Notes: a model not told the origin generated them from the letters alone. DNA of 64,000 nt from Acinetobacter rudis (GCF_000829675.1 NZ_BBRX01000025.1:24785-88784); one strand, 5' to 3'. Numbered from the stretch's first letter, positions 46,822 to 58,572 are shown. A program made the numbers and translations.

Positions 46822-48570
46822 ATGTCTTTGAAATTGTCACGTCGTGAGCTCATTCAAAAAACTATTGCGAGCTTTGGGATATTATCTGTGCCAGTGGCTT
46901 TAACTGCATGTGGGAGTGATGATGATACACCTGCTACAGTTCAAGCTTATTTTTTGCATGGTGTTGCAAGTGGTGATCCATTACATGATCGTGTGATTTT
47001 ATGGACCAGATTGACACCAAATGATCTGAGTGCGCGACTGGAAGTGAGATGGGAAATTGCCAGCGATGAGCACTTTAAACAGATTATCAATACTGGGAGT
47101 GTAGAAACCCATCAGGCACAAGATTTTTGTGTCAAAGTGGATGCAGATCGTTTACAAGCGGGTCAGCGTTATTTTTATCGGTTCCGTTTTGCTGATCAGA
47201 CCTCTGTCATTGGACAAACGAAAACTTTGCCGCAGCAAACACAGGCAGTAAACTTTGCGGTATGTTCCTGTTCAAATTACCCAGCGGGTTATTTTCATGT
47301 GTATAGAGAAATGGCTAAGCATGATTTAGATGCGGTCATTCACTTGGGGGATTATATTTATGAATATGGCCAAGGTGGCTATGCGACAGAAAATGCTGAG
47401 AAGTTAGGACGTGCATTTACGCCAGACAATAATAAAGAAATCATCACACTTGATGATTATCGTAAACGTTATGCACACTATAGAACTGATCTAGATTTAC
47501 AGCTTTTACATCAAGGGCATCCGTTTATTGTGATCTGGGATGACCATGAGCTAGCCAATGATGCATGGCGTGAAGGTGCGGAAAATCACCAAGAAAATGA
47601 AGGATCATTTGTAGAGCGTAAACTGGCTGCCTTACAGGCTTATTTTGAGTGGATGCCAATTCGACCAAGTGCACCAAAGCAGTATTTTAATATTTACCGT
47701 CAGTTTGAGTTTGGTAATTTAGTCAATTTGATGATGTTAGATACCCGTATTTTGGATCGTGATCAACAGCTTGAATATAAAAACTATATTAACGCGCAGG
47801 GGATGGACTTTGTGCGATTTCAAAAGGATTTAACTGATACAAAACGTAAAATGATTGGTATCACTCAACGTGATTGGTTGCAGAAAAAATTAATGCACTC
47901 TACTGCAACATGGCAGATCATTGGTCAACAGGTATTGATGGCGAAAATGCGAATACCGGTAGAGCTGCTTATCCCTCTCGCTAAGATTATGGACGGTAGC
48001 GCTCAACCTGAAGACTTGGCGGGTATATTTGAGCAAGTAAAGGCATTGTTAGTGTTAAAGATGCGCTTGTTGCAAGGTGATCCAAGTTTAACTGAGCAGG
48101 AAAAGGCACGGGTACTGACGGTAGCACCTTATAATCTTGATGCTTGGGATGGGTATTTTGCTGAGCGTGAAATGATTTTTCAGATGATTAAGGATTTAAA
48201 TAAAAAAGTCATCGTATTGGCAGGTGATACTCATAATGCTTGGTCCGCAAAATTAACCACCGAAGATTTACAGCAGGTTGGTGTGGAAATCGCAGTGAGT
48301 TCAGTGTCATCACCTGGGATTGAATATTACTTAGACGTGCAAGAAAGTGACAGTATTCAACAGTTACAGCAAGCCTTTACGCTTTTGGTTGACGATTTGA
48401 ATTATTGTAATTTAAGTCAGCGTGGATATATGTTGCTGAATATCACAGAGCAGCGTTTAGATAGCCAATGGATTTATGTCGCTACAGTACAGGATAAAAA
48501 CTATAAGCTTGATACCGCAACAAGTACAAAAATAGCATTAACACCAACACTTGAAACACTAAAACTTTAG
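46822..48570 (+). CDS. phoD: PhoD-type alkaline phosphatase/phosphodiesterase, Tat-exported lipoprotein
   Basis: 582 residues. Twin-arginine signal with SRRELIQKTIASFG, hydrophobic core, and lipobox LTAC (Cys near residue 30), so it is exported folded and then lipidated. A small N-terminal PhoD_N beta domain (HGVASGDPLHDRVILWTRL) precedes the metallophosphatase core with VCSCSNYP, HLGDYIYEYG, IWDDHELANDAW and VLAGDTHNAW, all Fe/Ca-binding regions of PhoD. It cleaves phosphate mono- or diesters outside the inner membrane. The gene is flanked by two nearly identical tRNA-Leu genes. Confidence 0.9.
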   Translation: MSLKLSRRELIQKTIASFGILSVPVALTACGSDDDTPATVQAYFLHGVASGDPLHDRVILWTRLTPNDLSARLEVRWEIASDEHFKQIINTGSVETHQAQDFCVKVDADRLQAGQRYFYRFRFADQTSVIGQTKTLPQQTQAVNFAVCSCSNYPAGYFHVYREMAKHDLDAVIHLGDYIYEYGQGGYATENAEKLGRAFTPDNNKEIITLDDYRKRYAHYRTDLDLQLLHQGHPFIVIWDDHELANDAWREGAENHQENEGSFVERKLAALQAYFEWMPIRPSAPKQYFNIYRQFEFGNLVNLMMLDTRILDRDQQLEYKNYINAQGMDFVRFQKDLTDTKRKMIGITQRDWLQKKLMHSTATWQIIGQQVLMAKMRIPVELLIPLAKIMDGSAQPEDLAGIFEQVKALLVLKMRLLQGDPSLTEQEKARVLTVAPYNLDAWDGYFAEREMIFQMIKDLNKKVIVLAGDTHNAWSAKLTTEDLQQVGVEIAVSSVSSPGIEYYLDVQESDSIQQLQQAFTLLVDDLNYCNLSQRGYMLLNITEQRLDSQWIYVATVQDKNYKLDTATSTKIALTPTLETLKL

Positions 48571-48584
48571 CGATAAGAGCGCAT

Positions 48585-48628
48585 CATCCACAGTTGGTTT
48601 TTTACTGTCTGTGGGTGGTGTTTTTTAT
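48585..48628 (+). terminator. Probable terminator after phoD
   Basis: ATCCACAG / CTGTGGGT stem with a long loop, followed by GGTGTTTTTTAT. Weaker than the others. Confidence 0.5.
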
Positions 48629-48668
48629 ATTTAAAGGAATTTAAGTGAGGTAAGTTAAATTTCAGACA

Positions 48669-48697
48669 TAAAAAAACCAGCTTAAGCTGGATCTTTT
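48669..48697 (-). terminator. Intrinsic terminator after tRNA-Leu copy 2
   Basis: AACCAGCTTAAGCTGG hairpin with a seven-T tract on the minus strand. Ends the tRNA-Cys/tRNA-Leu transcript. Confidence 0.8.
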
Positions 48698-48723
48698 ATT
48701 GCACCATTTTAACTCTCTTAAAA

Positions 48724-48809
48724 TGGTGCCCGGGGCCGGACTCGAACCGGCACGCTTTGTGGGCGGGGGATTTTAAATCCCCTGTGTCTACCTATTTCAC
48801 CACCCGGGC
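48724..48809 (-). tRNA. tRNA-Leu (TAA anticodon), copy 2
   Basis: Same 86-base class II tRNA sequence as at 46511-46596, CCA encoded, anticodon TAA. It is 12 bases downstream of tRNA-Cys on the same strand and cotranscribed with it. The trailer again forms a stem with the CCA end (ACCATTTTAA / TTAAAATGGT). Confidence 0.97.
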
Positions 48810-48821
48810 GTAGACCAAGAT

Positions 48822-48895
48822 TGGAGGCGGAGGTCGGAATCGAACCGGCGTACACGGAGTTGCAGTCCGCTGCATGACCACTCTGCCACCCCGCC
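48822..48895 (-). tRNA. tRNA-Cys (GCA anticodon)
   Basis: 74 bases. The acceptor GGCGGGG pairs with CCTCCGCC-type 3' strand (one non-canonical pair), the anticodon arm CGGAC-TGCAACT-CCG gives GCA, the T arm has GGTTCGATTCC, and CCA is encoded. It is first of a Cys-Leu pair. In the window it is the only tRNA-Cys. Confidence 0.95.
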
Positions 48896-49047
48896 ATCTC
48901 TTGGTGATGCACATATTAGCAACCTTTGAAAAAAAAACAATAGATAATTCAGTGAAGATGGACATAAAAGCAACATCTAAATAAAAAATGCTGTAATTAT
49001 CATGTATGATTTGCAAAATTACTTGGTATCTATGCTGGAGATGTCCC

Positions 49048-49896
49048 GTGGCGTTGCTTTTAGATGGTCGTGCATTAGCGCAAAAAATTGAAGCTGATTT
49101 ATTAAAACGTGTTGAAGTATTGAAAACCAAATCAGGTCGCACCCCAATTTTGGCGACTATACTTGTCGGTGATGACGGCGCTTCAGCAACTTATGTACGT
49201 ATGAAAGGCAATGCTTGTCGTCGTGTTGGCATGGATTCATTAAAAGTAGAATTACCTGCTTCGACGACTACAGCAGAATTACTTGCTGAAATCGAAAAAT
49301 TAAATGCAAATCCTGATGTACACGGTATTTTGCTGCAACATCCAGTGCCTGCTCAGATTGATGAGCGAGCTTGTTTTGATGCAATCTCTCTAGAAAAAGA
49401 TGTAGATGGTGTTACTTGTCTAGGTTTTGGTCGTATGGCGATGGGTGAGGCTGCTTATGGTTCAGCTACGCCTGCTGGTATTATGACAATTTTAAAAGAA
49501 CATGATATTGAAATTGCAGGAAAACATGCAGTTGTCGTCGGCCGTTCTGCCATTTTGGGTAAACCTATGGCTATGATGTTATTGCAAGCCAATGCAACAG
49601 TGACGATTTGCCATTCACGTACACAAAATTTAGCTGATTTTGTTAAGCAGGCAGACATTATTGTAGGTGCAGTGGGTAAAGCTGAGTTAATCCAGAAAGA
49701 TTGGATTAAATCGGGTGCTGTTGTTGTAGATGCTGGTTTCCACCCACGTGAGGGCGGTGGTGTAGGCGATATCCAACTAGAGGGTATTGATGAGATTGCT
49801 TCTGCATATACGCCTGTACCGGGTGGTGTGGGTCCGATGACAATTACTACTTTAATTCGTCAAACTGTAGAAGCTGCAGAGAAAGCTTTAGATTAA
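49048..49896 (+). CDS. folD: FolD, methylene-tetrahydrofolate dehydrogenase/cyclohydrolase
   Basis: 282-residue bifunctional enzyme that interconverts 5,10-methylene-, methenyl- and 10-formyl-tetrahydrofolate with NADP. Catalytic Lys is in [13 protein letters not shown] near residue 53. NADP-binding is in [18 protein letters not shown] near residue 163. The C-terminal signature is [12 protein letters not shown] start at GTG 49048 ([10 protein letters not shown]), preceded by GGAG at seven bases; the frame runs on upstream, but the extra 14 residues are Trp/Cys-rich and unlike the family. Confidence 0.96.
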   Translation: MALLLDGRALAQKIEADLLKRVEVLKTKSGRTPILATILVGDDGASATYVRMKGNACRRVGMDSLKVELPASTTTAELLAEIEKLNANPDVHGILLQHPVPAQIDERACFDAISLEKDVDGVTCLGFGRMAMGEAAYGSATPAGIMTILKEHDIEIAGKHAVVVGRSAILGKPMAMMLLQANATVTICHSRTQNLADFVKQADIIVGAVGKAELIQKDWIKSGAVVVDAGFHPREGGGVGDIQLEGIDEIASAYTPVPGGVGPMTITTLIRQTVEAAEKALD

Positions 49897-49928
49897 GATC
49901 GCTTTTACACGATAGATCTAAAAATTTT

Positions 49929-49965
49929 ACAAGCGTTTAAAGCAATTTAAGCGCTTGTTGTTTAT
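49929..49965 (+). terminator. Probable terminator after folD
   Basis: ACAAGCG / CGCTTGT stem with a long AT-rich loop followed by TGTTTATTGG. Moderate quality. Confidence 0.5.
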
Positions 49966-49986
49966 TGGCTTAAACGGATCTTCAAG

Positions 49987-50664
49987 ATGTTTGATTTATC
50001 TACACGTGCACCTCAACATTTATATGATGCATTACAACTGATTATCCCAGGTTGTGATTTACAAGCGCAAACACTGCCTGATACACCTATAAAATTGTGG
50101 CTTATTCCTCCAGTTTTTCCTACTGAACGTCTCGATGATGAAGTCATTCGTCGTATTTGGCAGGATACCCCGTATTGGATCTTTTGTTGGGCTTCTGGTT
50201 TGGCAATGGCACAGTGGATTTTGTCAGAACCAGAACATGTAAAAGATAAAGTGGTATTGGATTTTGGAGCAGGTTCAGGTGTGGTTGCAATTGCAGCTAA
50301 ACTCGCTGGTGCAAAGCGTGTCATCTGCTGTGATATCGATACGGTGAGTTTAAATGCTTGTCGTGAAAATGCGCGACTCAATCAAGTAGAATTAGAATAT
50401 TTAGATGATTTATATCAGGCTGAGCAGGTTGATGTCTTGCTGGCTGCGGATGTGTTATATGATCAGTCTAATCGTTTTTTCTTAGATGAGTTTTTAAAGT
50501 TTTCTCAACAGGTTTGGGTCGCAGATAGTCGAGTGAAAAACTTTAGCCATCCTCGTTATCAGAAAATGGAACAGCGTAGTGCAACGACTTGGCCAGATTT
50601 GGATGAGTCACAAGAGTTTCGTAATGTTAGTTTTTATACGACCCATCATGTTGCTAATATCTGA
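49987..50664 (+). CDS. Class I SAM-dependent methyltransferase (ETFB-lysine / nicotinamide N-methylase-like)
   Basis: 225 residues. The SAM-binding motif is VVLDFGAGSGVVAIAAKLAG near residue 90, followed by VICCDIDTVSLNACRENARL. The block DVLLAADVLYDQSNRFF is typical of the family that includes electron-transfer-flavoprotein lysine methyltransferase (COG3897). The likely substrate is a protein lysine, but this is not certain. It is 90 bases downstream of folD with only a weak hairpin between, so partial cotranscription is possible. Confidence 0.78.
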   Translation: MFDLSTRAPQHLYDALQLIIPGCDLQAQTLPDTPIKLWLIPPVFPTERLDDEVIRRIWQDTPYWIFCWASGLAMAQWILSEPEHVKDKVVLDFGAGSGVVAIAAKLAGAKRVICCDIDTVSLNACRENARLNQVELEYLDDLYQAEQVDVLLAADVLYDQSNRFFLDEFLKFSQQVWVADSRVKNFSHPRYQKMEQRSATTWPDLDESQEFRNVSFYTTHHVANI

Positions 50665-50694
50665 TAAAAAATGACCGATATTGTGTTATCGGTC
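50664..50694 (-). terminator. Terminator between methyltransferase and lipoprotein genes
   Basis: TGACCGATA / TATCGGTCA stem with a five-base loop, followed on the minus strand by TTTTTT. It can also act on the plus strand. Confidence 0.75.
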
Positions 50695-50712
50695 AAATTT
50701 CAACATTGAAAT

Positions 50713-51141
50713 TTAAGAACAACTGTAACGCACAACACGTAGAGTGCTTGGGCGAGTGTCTAAGGCTTGGCGTGTTGCGTAATTTTCACCATTATTTAAA
50801 CTTGGTGTTTCTGATAGGCTAAACGAAGTACGTGAATGCCCGAGTTGAATGCTTTGTGCAGTTTTAGCATTTGCAGCTGGGTTTGGAATTTCATTGATGC
50901 TTAAAACTTGTAATTTATATGGAGTATTGCTTGCGAGAACTTTTTGACAAGCACGCTGTAATTTATTTTCATCAAGTTTACGGTCAGCACGACCTGCTAG
51001 GGTGTAAGCGATAATCGCACCATTGGCAGTTTGAGATTCGACTACATAGCCTGTAGCACCATTATATTGTTGTGGTGCAGATTGGCAGGCTGCAAGTGCT
51101 AAAGTCACGCAGCCTAAGCCTAATAAACTGATATTTTTCAT
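50713..51141 (-). CDS. Small lipoprotein of unknown function
   Basis: 142 residues with a lipoprotein signal (MKNISLLGLGCVTLALAAC, Cys at residue 19). The mature part is polar with a beta-rich pattern (GATGYVVESQTANGAIIAYT) and one more Cys pair candidate (RACQKV and terminal YSCS), which could form a disulfide. I do not recognise a domain. It is divergent from glpD. Codon use is normal for the region. Confidence 0.7.
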   Translation of the reverse strand: MKNISLLGLGCVTLALAACQSAPQQYNGATGYVVESQTANGAIIAYTLAGRADRKLDENKLQRACQKVLASNTPYKLQVLSINEIPNPAANAKTAQSIQLGHSRTSFSLSETPSLNNGENYATRQALDTRPSTLRVVRYSCS

Positions 51142-51400
51142 TATTGAATGTTCCTATAAAATGCTTGTTAAAGTATGCCATAGCATTGTCAAATAAACGA
51201 CGTTGGTGGCTATAAAAATAAAGATAAATCCATGCTTTTTCATTTCTTGGATGTTTTAATGTATTTTGAATATTTGTTTGAATTTTGTTCTTTTTTATGA
51301 TTAATATCATTTTATAGTAAAGTGCCTCAGGTATAGATTGAGTCGTAGTCGGTCATAAAACAAAAACTCTAAAATTAATTTGATAAATAGTGGTAGTGAT

Positions 51401-52930
51401 ATGTCAGAAGAACGTGAACTCGTGCAGAGTTATGATGTTGTCGTAATCGGTGGCGGAATTAATGGCGCAGGGATTGCTGCAGATGCTTCTGGTCGAGGTT
51501 TACGAGTATTACTGTGTGAAAAAGATGATTTGGCACAGCATACTTCTTCAGCTAGCAGTAAATTAATTCATGGTGGTCTGCGTTATCTAGAGCAAGGTGC
51601 TTTTCGTCTGGTGCGTGAGAGCTTAGCTGAACGTGAGGTACTTTTGACTAAAGCGCCTCATCTTGTTCAACCTATGCGATTTATTATGCCGCATCAACCA
51701 CACTTAAGGGCAGCTTGGCTTATTCGTACAGGCTTATTCTTTTATGATCATCTGGCAAAAAGAAAAAGTTTGCTCGCTTCTAAATTTGTGCGCTTTGATC
51801 CAGAACATAGTCCTTTAAACCAAAATATTCTTCAAGGCTTTGAATATTCGGATTGTTGTGTGGATGATGCAAGGCTCGTTGTATTAAATGCCATACAAGC
51901 ACGTGAAAATGGTGCGGATATTTTGACTTTAACGCATTGTATAGCCGCACAGCGTAAAACTGATCATTGGTTGATTCGTTTGGAGAATCATACAGGTGAG
52001 TTTGAGGTACATGCTCGAGCAATCGTCAATGCGGCAGGGCCTTGGGTTGCAAGCTTCATTGAACAGCAAATACAGGAAAAAACACCGCATCAACTGCGTT
52101 TGATTCAGGGAAGTCATATTGTATTACCCAAAATATATGCAGAAGAACATGCATATATTTTTCAAAATATTGATCAGCGTGTGATTTTTGCCATTCCATA
52201 CTTAGCGAAATATACCTTAATCGGGACAACAGATCGTGAATATGCTGGTGAACCCGACCAAGTTAAAATCAACGAAGATGAAATTCAATACTTGCTTGAA
52301 GTAAGTAACAGGTATTTTAGAAAGCAGCATACTTCTGAGCATATCGTGCATAGTTTTTCTGGACTGCGTGCCTTACCTAATGATGCAAGTGATCGTCCCT
52401 CAACAGTGACGCGTGATTATCGAATTACTTTGTCTGTTGATCAAAACAGACAATTGCCTTTGCTTTCAGTTTTTGGTGGTAAGTTGACGACTTATCGTAA
52501 ATTGGCTGAACATGTTTTAGATCAACTCAGTGAGTTTTTTCCAAAGATGGGGCCAAATTGGACAGCAAATCAAGTGCTACCAGGCGCTGAGCAATGGACT
52601 GGCTTGGATGAGTTGGTTGCAGAAATCTGTCAACAGCTACCACATATATCGCCTCAGTTGGCTCGACGTTGGGCTCAAGCCTATGGCACACGTATATGGC
52701 AGATTTTACGCAGTGCTCACAGTACAGCGCAACTGGGGGCAATGTTAGCGCCAGATCTGTATGCTGCTGAAGTGGATTATTTGGTGGCATACGAATGGGC
52801 AAAAACCAGTGAAGATATTTTATGGCGGCGGAGTAAGTTGGGATTACAGTTGGGTCAGACTGAAGTTGCGCGATTAGAGCTTTATTTGGCGAGTTTAGGC
52901 GGGGAGACTAAGCAAACTCAGATTGCTTAG
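51401..52930 (+). CDS. glpD: Glycerol-3-phosphate dehydrogenase, aerobic
   Basis: 509-residue FAD enzyme on the cytoplasmic face of the inner membrane. Oxidises glycerol 3-phosphate to dihydroxyacetone phosphate and passes electrons to ubiquinone. The FAD site is VVIGGGINGAGIAADASGRG near residue 14, with SSASSKLIHGGLRYLE, GSHIVLPK and FGGKLTTYRKLAE as further family blocks; the C-terminal DAO_C domain is present. I start at ATG 51401. The ribosome-binding site is weak (GTGGTAGTGAT). No glpF, glpK or glpR is adjacent. Confidence 0.94.
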   Translation: MSEERELVQSYDVVVIGGGINGAGIAADASGRGLRVLLCEKDDLAQHTSSASSKLIHGGLRYLEQGAFRLVRESLAEREVLLTKAPHLVQPMRFIMPHQPHLRAAWLIRTGLFFYDHLAKRKSLLASKFVRFDPEHSPLNQNILQGFEYSDCCVDDARLVVLNAIQARENGADILTLTHCIAAQRKTDHWLIRLENHTGEFEVHARAIVNAAGPWVASFIEQQIQEKTPHQLRLIQGSHIVLPKIYAEEHAYIFQNIDQRVIFAIPYLAKYTLIGTTDREYAGEPDQVKINEDEIQYLLEVSNRYFRKQHTSEHIVHSFSGLRALPNDASDRPSTVTRDYRITLSVDQNRQLPLLSVFGGKLTTYRKLAEHVLDQLSEFFPKMGPNWTANQVLPGAEQWTGLDELVAEICQQLPHISPQLARRWAQAYGTRIWQILRSAHSTAQLGAMLAPDLYAAEVDYLVAYEWAKTSEDILWRRSKLGLQLGQTEVARLELYLASLGGETKQTQIA

Positions 52931-52972
52931 TTCGCGCTTAATATGCATTGAGAAAAGGTTGGATTTATTGAT

Positions 52973-53000
52973 AAAAAAAGACCGCCAAGGCGGTCTTTTT
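52973..53000. terminator. Bidirectional terminator between glpD and pckG
   Basis: AAAAGACCGCC / GGCGGTCTTTTT hairpin with A and T tracts on both sides. Confidence 0.9.
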
Positions 53001-53029
53001 AATACTGAAATCAGTCAGTTTAAACGAGA

Positions 53030-54862
53030 TTATTCTGCGTTTTGAACTGCTGCAAGTAATTCAGCTTGACGTGTTTTAAGTGCAGCAGGTAAGCGCTCAC
53101 CTAATTTCTCAAACAATTCAGTGTGGCTTTCAATTTCTTTGATCCACTGTGCTTTGTCTTGACGAGTAACAGTGTCAAATTGATCTTGAGTGAACTCTAA
53201 ACCAGTCCAGTTCAACTGTTCATAAGTTGGTACCAAACCGATTGGAGTTTCAACCGCGCTAGCGCGACCTTCACAACGATCGATAATCCATTCAAGAACA
53301 CGCATGTTTTGACCGAAACCAGGCCATACGAAGTTGCCTTCAGCGTCACGACGGAACCAGTTTACATTGAAGATTTTTGGTAATTGATTACCAGCAGCTT
53401 CAGCTTTAACTGCTACGTTTTCGCCCATTTCCAACCAGTGACTGAAGTAGTCAGCCATGTTGTAACCAGCAAATGGAAGCATAGCAAATGGGTCACGGCG
53501 TACAATACCTTGTTGACCAACTGCAGCAGCAGTTGTTTCAGAACCCATAGTTGCAGCTTTATAGACACCGTCAATCCAATCGAATGCTTCAGAAACTAAA
53601 GGCACTGTGTCTGCACGACGACCACCGAAGATGAATGCAGAGATTGGAACACCCGCTGGATTTTCCCAATCAGCATCAATAGAAGGGCACTGACCTGCAG
53701 CAACAGTGAAGCGAGCATTTGGATGAGCTGCTTTTTCTTCACCAGTGTGTGGTTGGCCTTTCCAGTTGGTCATGTTTGCAGGCACTTCTTTACTTAGACC
53801 TTCCCACCAAACTTCACCGTTGTCAGTAACTGCAACGTTGGTATAGATAACATCCTTTTCAAGTGTCGCCATACAGTTCGGGTTAGTTTTAGTGTTTGTA
53901 CCTGGTGCAACACCGAAGAAACCAGCTTCAGGGTTGATCGCATATAAACGACCATCTTCACCTGGTTTGATCCAAGCAATATCATCACCAACAGTTTCGA
54001 TTTTCCAGCCAGCATATGCAGCAGGTGGAATCAACATAGCAAAGTTTGTTTTACCACATGCAGAAGGGAATGCTGCTGCGATATAGTGTTTCTCACCTTG
54101 TGGGTTTGTTACACCTAAAATCAGCATGTGTTCAGCTAACCAGCCTTGTTCACGGCCCATAGAAGACGCAATACGTAGAGCTAGACATTTTTTACCGAGT
54201 AATGCGTTACCGCCGTAACCAGAACCAAATGACCAGATTTCACGAGTTTCTGGGTAGTGAACGATGTATTTCTCAGCATTACAAGGCCAAGCTACATCTT
54301 TAGCACCTTCTTCAAGTGGTGCACCTACAGTGTGAACACAAGGAACATATTCGCCGTCAGTACCAAGTACGTCATAGACAGCTTTGCCCATACGTGCCAT
54401 TTTTGACATGCTTACAGCAACATATGGAGAATCGGTGATTTCGATACCGATGTGTGCGATGTGGCTACCGAGTGGGCCCATAGAGAAAGGTACCACGTAC
54501 ATGGTACGGCCTTTCATAGCGCCATCAAATAGACCATTTAGACGAACGCGCATTTCTGCAGGAGCTTCCCAGTTGTTGGTTGCGCCAGCATCATCTTTGT
54601 TTTCTGAACAAATAAAAGTACGGTTTTCAACGCGAGCAACGTCCGAAGGGTCAGAATTTGCTAAATAAGAACCAGGATGTTTTTCTTGATTGAGTGCTTG
54701 CATAGTGCCATTGGCGATCATCAAGTCGATTAGACGTTGATATTCTTCAGGGCTACCGTCACACCATTCAATTTTTGCTGGTTTCGTTAATTTTGCAATT
54801 TCTTCAACCCATGCAACTAGCTTGGGATGACGAACGAATGCTGGTGCGTTCACTTGAGTCAT
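53030..54862 (-). CDS. pckG: Phosphoenolpyruvate carboxykinase (GTP)
   Basis: 610-residue gluconeogenic enzyme that converts oxaloacetate and GTP to phosphoenolpyruvate, CO2 and GDP. GTP-type marks: kinase-1a loop [14 protein letters not shown] with the reactive Cys near residue 275, [11 protein letters not shown], and [18 protein letters not shown] start at ATG 54862 ([12 protein letters not shown]); 15 further in-frame codons upstream are unlike the family. Bacteria of this group often use the GTP form. It works with aceA in growth on acetate and alkanes. Confidence 0.96.
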   Translation of the reverse strand: MTQVNAPAFVRHPKLVAWVEEIAKLTKPAKIEWCDGSPEEYQRLIDLMIANGTMQALNQEKHPGSYLANSDPSDVARVENRTFICSENKDDAGATNNWEAPAEMRVRLNGLFDGAMKGRTMYVVPFSMGPLGSHIAHIGIEITDSPYVAVSMSKMARMGKAVYDVLGTDGEYVPCVHTVGAPLEEGAKDVAWPCNAEKYIVHYPETREIWSFGSGYGGNALLGKKCLALRIASSMGREQGWLAEHMLILGVTNPQGEKHYIAAAFPSACGKTNFAMLIPPAAYAGWKIETVGDDIAWIKPGEDGRLYAINPEAGFFGVAPGTNTKTNPNCMATLEKDVIYTNVAVTDNGEVWWEGLSKEVPANMTNWKGQPHTGEEKAAHPNARFTVAAGQCPSIDADWENPAGVPISAFIFGGRRADTVPLVSEAFDWIDGVYKAATMGSETTAAAVGQQGIVRRDPFAMLPFAGYNMADYFSHWLEMGENVAVKAEAAGNQLPKIFNVNWFRRDAEGNFVWPGFGQNMRVLEWIIDRCEGRASAVETPIGLVPTYEQLNWTGLEFTQDQFDTVTRQDKAQWIKEIESHTELFEKLGERLPAALKTRQAELLAAVQNAE

Positions 54863-55522
54863 GGTGAGGCCTATCTTAAAGGTGTGCAGTTTATACACAA
54901 ATAACAATCATAAACTTAGGGTAGTAAGTTTAGATTCAAGTATGAAAAAAAAGTGGCGTTATTAAAGCATATATATTAGGAAAAAATAAGGCTTGACGAT
55001 GAAGAAACCCCCTAGTTTTGTCTAATAAATAGTCTGTAGGCTAATCTATCGAATGTTTATATCTGCTGGTAAATGTTTACTATTTTTTTTTATGATATTT
55101 TAGGATAACTTTATTTGCATCACACCAAGACTGCAACATCTTTGATTTTACTCAGATAACTCAAATAAAAATAACAAGATACATTTATTTTACAGCAGCA
55201 TGAGTTTTTTTATATAGAAAGTATACGAAAGTTGTAAAAATAATGTCTTAAATGTACAGCTGAATATTGAAAAGTGAACGTTTATCCTGCGATGTGTAGT
55301 CACTAAATCGCCAGATCTGAGTGGTGCTTCATAGTGAAAAAGTAGACTCAAGCTTTGTGTATCGATAAGCTTGGGCAGAAGAGAGCAATATGACCATCAT
55401 GATTTAATGAATCTAATGCTGGGCAAGCTGTTGTTTTAATAATGCTCTTTTAAATTAATAGGGTTGAAATTTATATTTTTTAATTCGTACGTTGAAAAAC
55501 GCATGTTATTTGATGGTGCTTT
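54863..55522. other. Long noncoding divergent region, pckG to metallophosphoesterase
   Basis: 660 bases, very AT-rich, no ORF of note. One hairpin CAAGCTT / AAGCTTG at about 55350-55374 lacks a T tract. Most of it is probably the pckG promoter and leader. No known RNA family recognised. Confidence 0.4.
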
Positions 55523-56284
55523 ATGTTACTTCACTTGTCTGACTTACATTTTGGTACGCAGCGACAGGAATGTTTAGATGCAATACAGCGCTTTTGTTTA
55601 GAGCATGAACCTGAAGTGATTGTGGTGAGTGGTGATTTGACCCAGCGAGCACGGTATCACGAGTTTTATCAGTGTAAACAGTTTTTACAACAACTAAATC
55701 TTCCTTATTTTGTGGTACCTGGAAATCACGATATTCCTTTATATCACTTGGTTAATCGTATTTTTAGACCATTTCATTATTACCAATTATTCTTTGGTGA
55801 CTTAGAGCCAATTTTAGAAACACAGAACTATTATTTGATTGGTCTTAATACTGTGCGTCCTTACTATCATACGAAGGCCGTGATTTCGAACAAGCAAATT
55901 ATGCAAGTACAACAACAAATTCAACAAGCACCAGTCAATAAGTTGTGTACTTTAGTCAGTCATCAACCTTTTTATACCGCTCAACATGATCATCATCATC
56001 GTTCAGATTGCCCAGCTCAGGCTGAATCGGCTTTAAGACAATGGGGAGGGCATGGTCTAAATGTATTGTTACATGGTCATTTTCATTTAAGTGCTGTTTA
56101 TGATCTGAATCAGCATTTTCAATTAGGTCTTCAGCATGGCGTTTATGAAGTGCATGCCGGAACGAGTTGTTCTAATCGCCTGTATAAGAAATTAACCAAC
56201 TCATTTAACGTTATTTATCCTAATGGTGAAGTACAACACTATGATTTTTCAGACAAGCAGCAGGCGTTTATACTGCGGTGCTGA
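55523..56284 (+). CDS. Calcineurin-like metallophosphoesterase
   Basis: 253-residue single-domain phosphoesterase with the full set of metal ligands: DLHFG (near residue 7), VVSGDLTQRARY, VVPGNHDIP, LVSHQPFYT and HGHFHLSAVY. Cytosolic, no signal. This group includes cyclic-AMP phosphodiesterases of the CpdA/Icc kind and other nucleotide hydrolases; the substrate cannot be chosen from sequence. Start ATG 55523 (MLLHLSDLHFG). The metal ligand Asp lies within seven residues of the start, so this start is at the shortest limit. Confidence 0.82.
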   Translation: MLLHLSDLHFGTQRQECLDAIQRFCLEHEPEVIVVSGDLTQRARYHEFYQCKQFLQQLNLPYFVVPGNHDIPLYHLVNRIFRPFHYYQLFFGDLEPILETQNYYLIGLNTVRPYYHTKAVISNKQIMQVQQQIQQAPVNKLCTLVSHQPFYTAQHDHHHRSDCPAQAESALRQWGGHGLNVLLHGHFHLSAVYDLNQHFQLGLQHGVYEVHAGTSCSNRLYKKLTNSFNVIYPNGEVQHYDFSDKQQAFILRC

Positions 56285-56366
56285 GTAGTTTTTAACTTGA
56301 GTTGCTTAAATGCGATAAAGAATGAATAAAAAAAGCGCAAAAGATGCAAAAAAATTAGTGTTAGCC

Positions 56367-56391
56367 CTTGAAGCTATCTTTTCAACCCCCA
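56367..56391 (+). promoter_or_regulatory. Sigma-32 (RpoH) heat-shock promoter of groESL
   Basis: CTTGAA (56367-56372), 13-base spacer, CCCCCA (56386-56391), close to the consensus CTTGAA-N13/14-CCCCAT. It lies about 95 bases before groES. No CIRCE element is present. Confidence 0.8.
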
Positions 56392-56483
56392 CAACTGTGT
56401 CATGAAAATATTTTGATAATGGTCATTGGATAAAAGAAGCCATTATTAAAGCACTAAATAGACAAAGTCTGATGGAGTTATTT

Positions 56484-56774
56484 ATGAGCAACATTCGTCC
56501 ACTACATGATCGCGTAGTTATTCGTCGTGTTGAAGAAGAAACAAAAACTGCTGGCGGAATCTTACTGCCAGGTTCAGCTGCAGAAAAGCCAGCTCAAGGT
56601 GAAGTGATTGCCGTGGGTAATGGTCAAATCACTGAACAAGGCGTACGAGCTCTCGACGTTAAAGTTGGCGATAAAGTATTGTTTGGTACTTATGCAGGAA
56701 CGACTGTAAAAGTTAATGCTGAAGAATTACTTATTATGAAAGAATCAGACATTCTCGCTGTACTCGAAGGTTAA
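56484..56774 (+). CDS. groES: GroES, co-chaperonin
   Basis: 96-residue heptameric lid of the GroEL folding chamber. [13 protein letters not shown] start, mobile loop [19 protein letters not shown], and end [20 protein letters not shown] start at ATG 56484, preceded by GGAG; an in-frame ATG four codons earlier overlaps that site and is rejected. groEL follows after 67 bases. Confidence 0.97.
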   Translation: MSNIRPLHDRVVIRRVEEETKTAGGILLPGSAAEKPAQGEVIAVGNGQITEQGVRALDVKVGDKVLFGTYAGTTVKVNAEELLIMKESDILAVLEG

Positions 56775-56838
56775 TTGGCTTTTTAAAATTTGGCTTTCAA
56801 AAAATTTAAATACATCAAAATTAAGATATTCGGAGTAA

Positions 56839-58476
<1,638 letters not shown>

Positions 58477-58572
58477 GCCGACCATTAAATACTTAAGCTA
58501 TTGAAATATATTAATTATATTTAAAATAGCTAGGTATTTACTCACAGTCTTACTCACTTTTGTTTTGACTGT

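Noticed and set aside
48718..49142. Open frames on the minus strand across the tRNA-Cys/tRNA-Leu genes
   Set aside because: They translate structural tRNA sequence and the start of folD antisense; no gene-like features.
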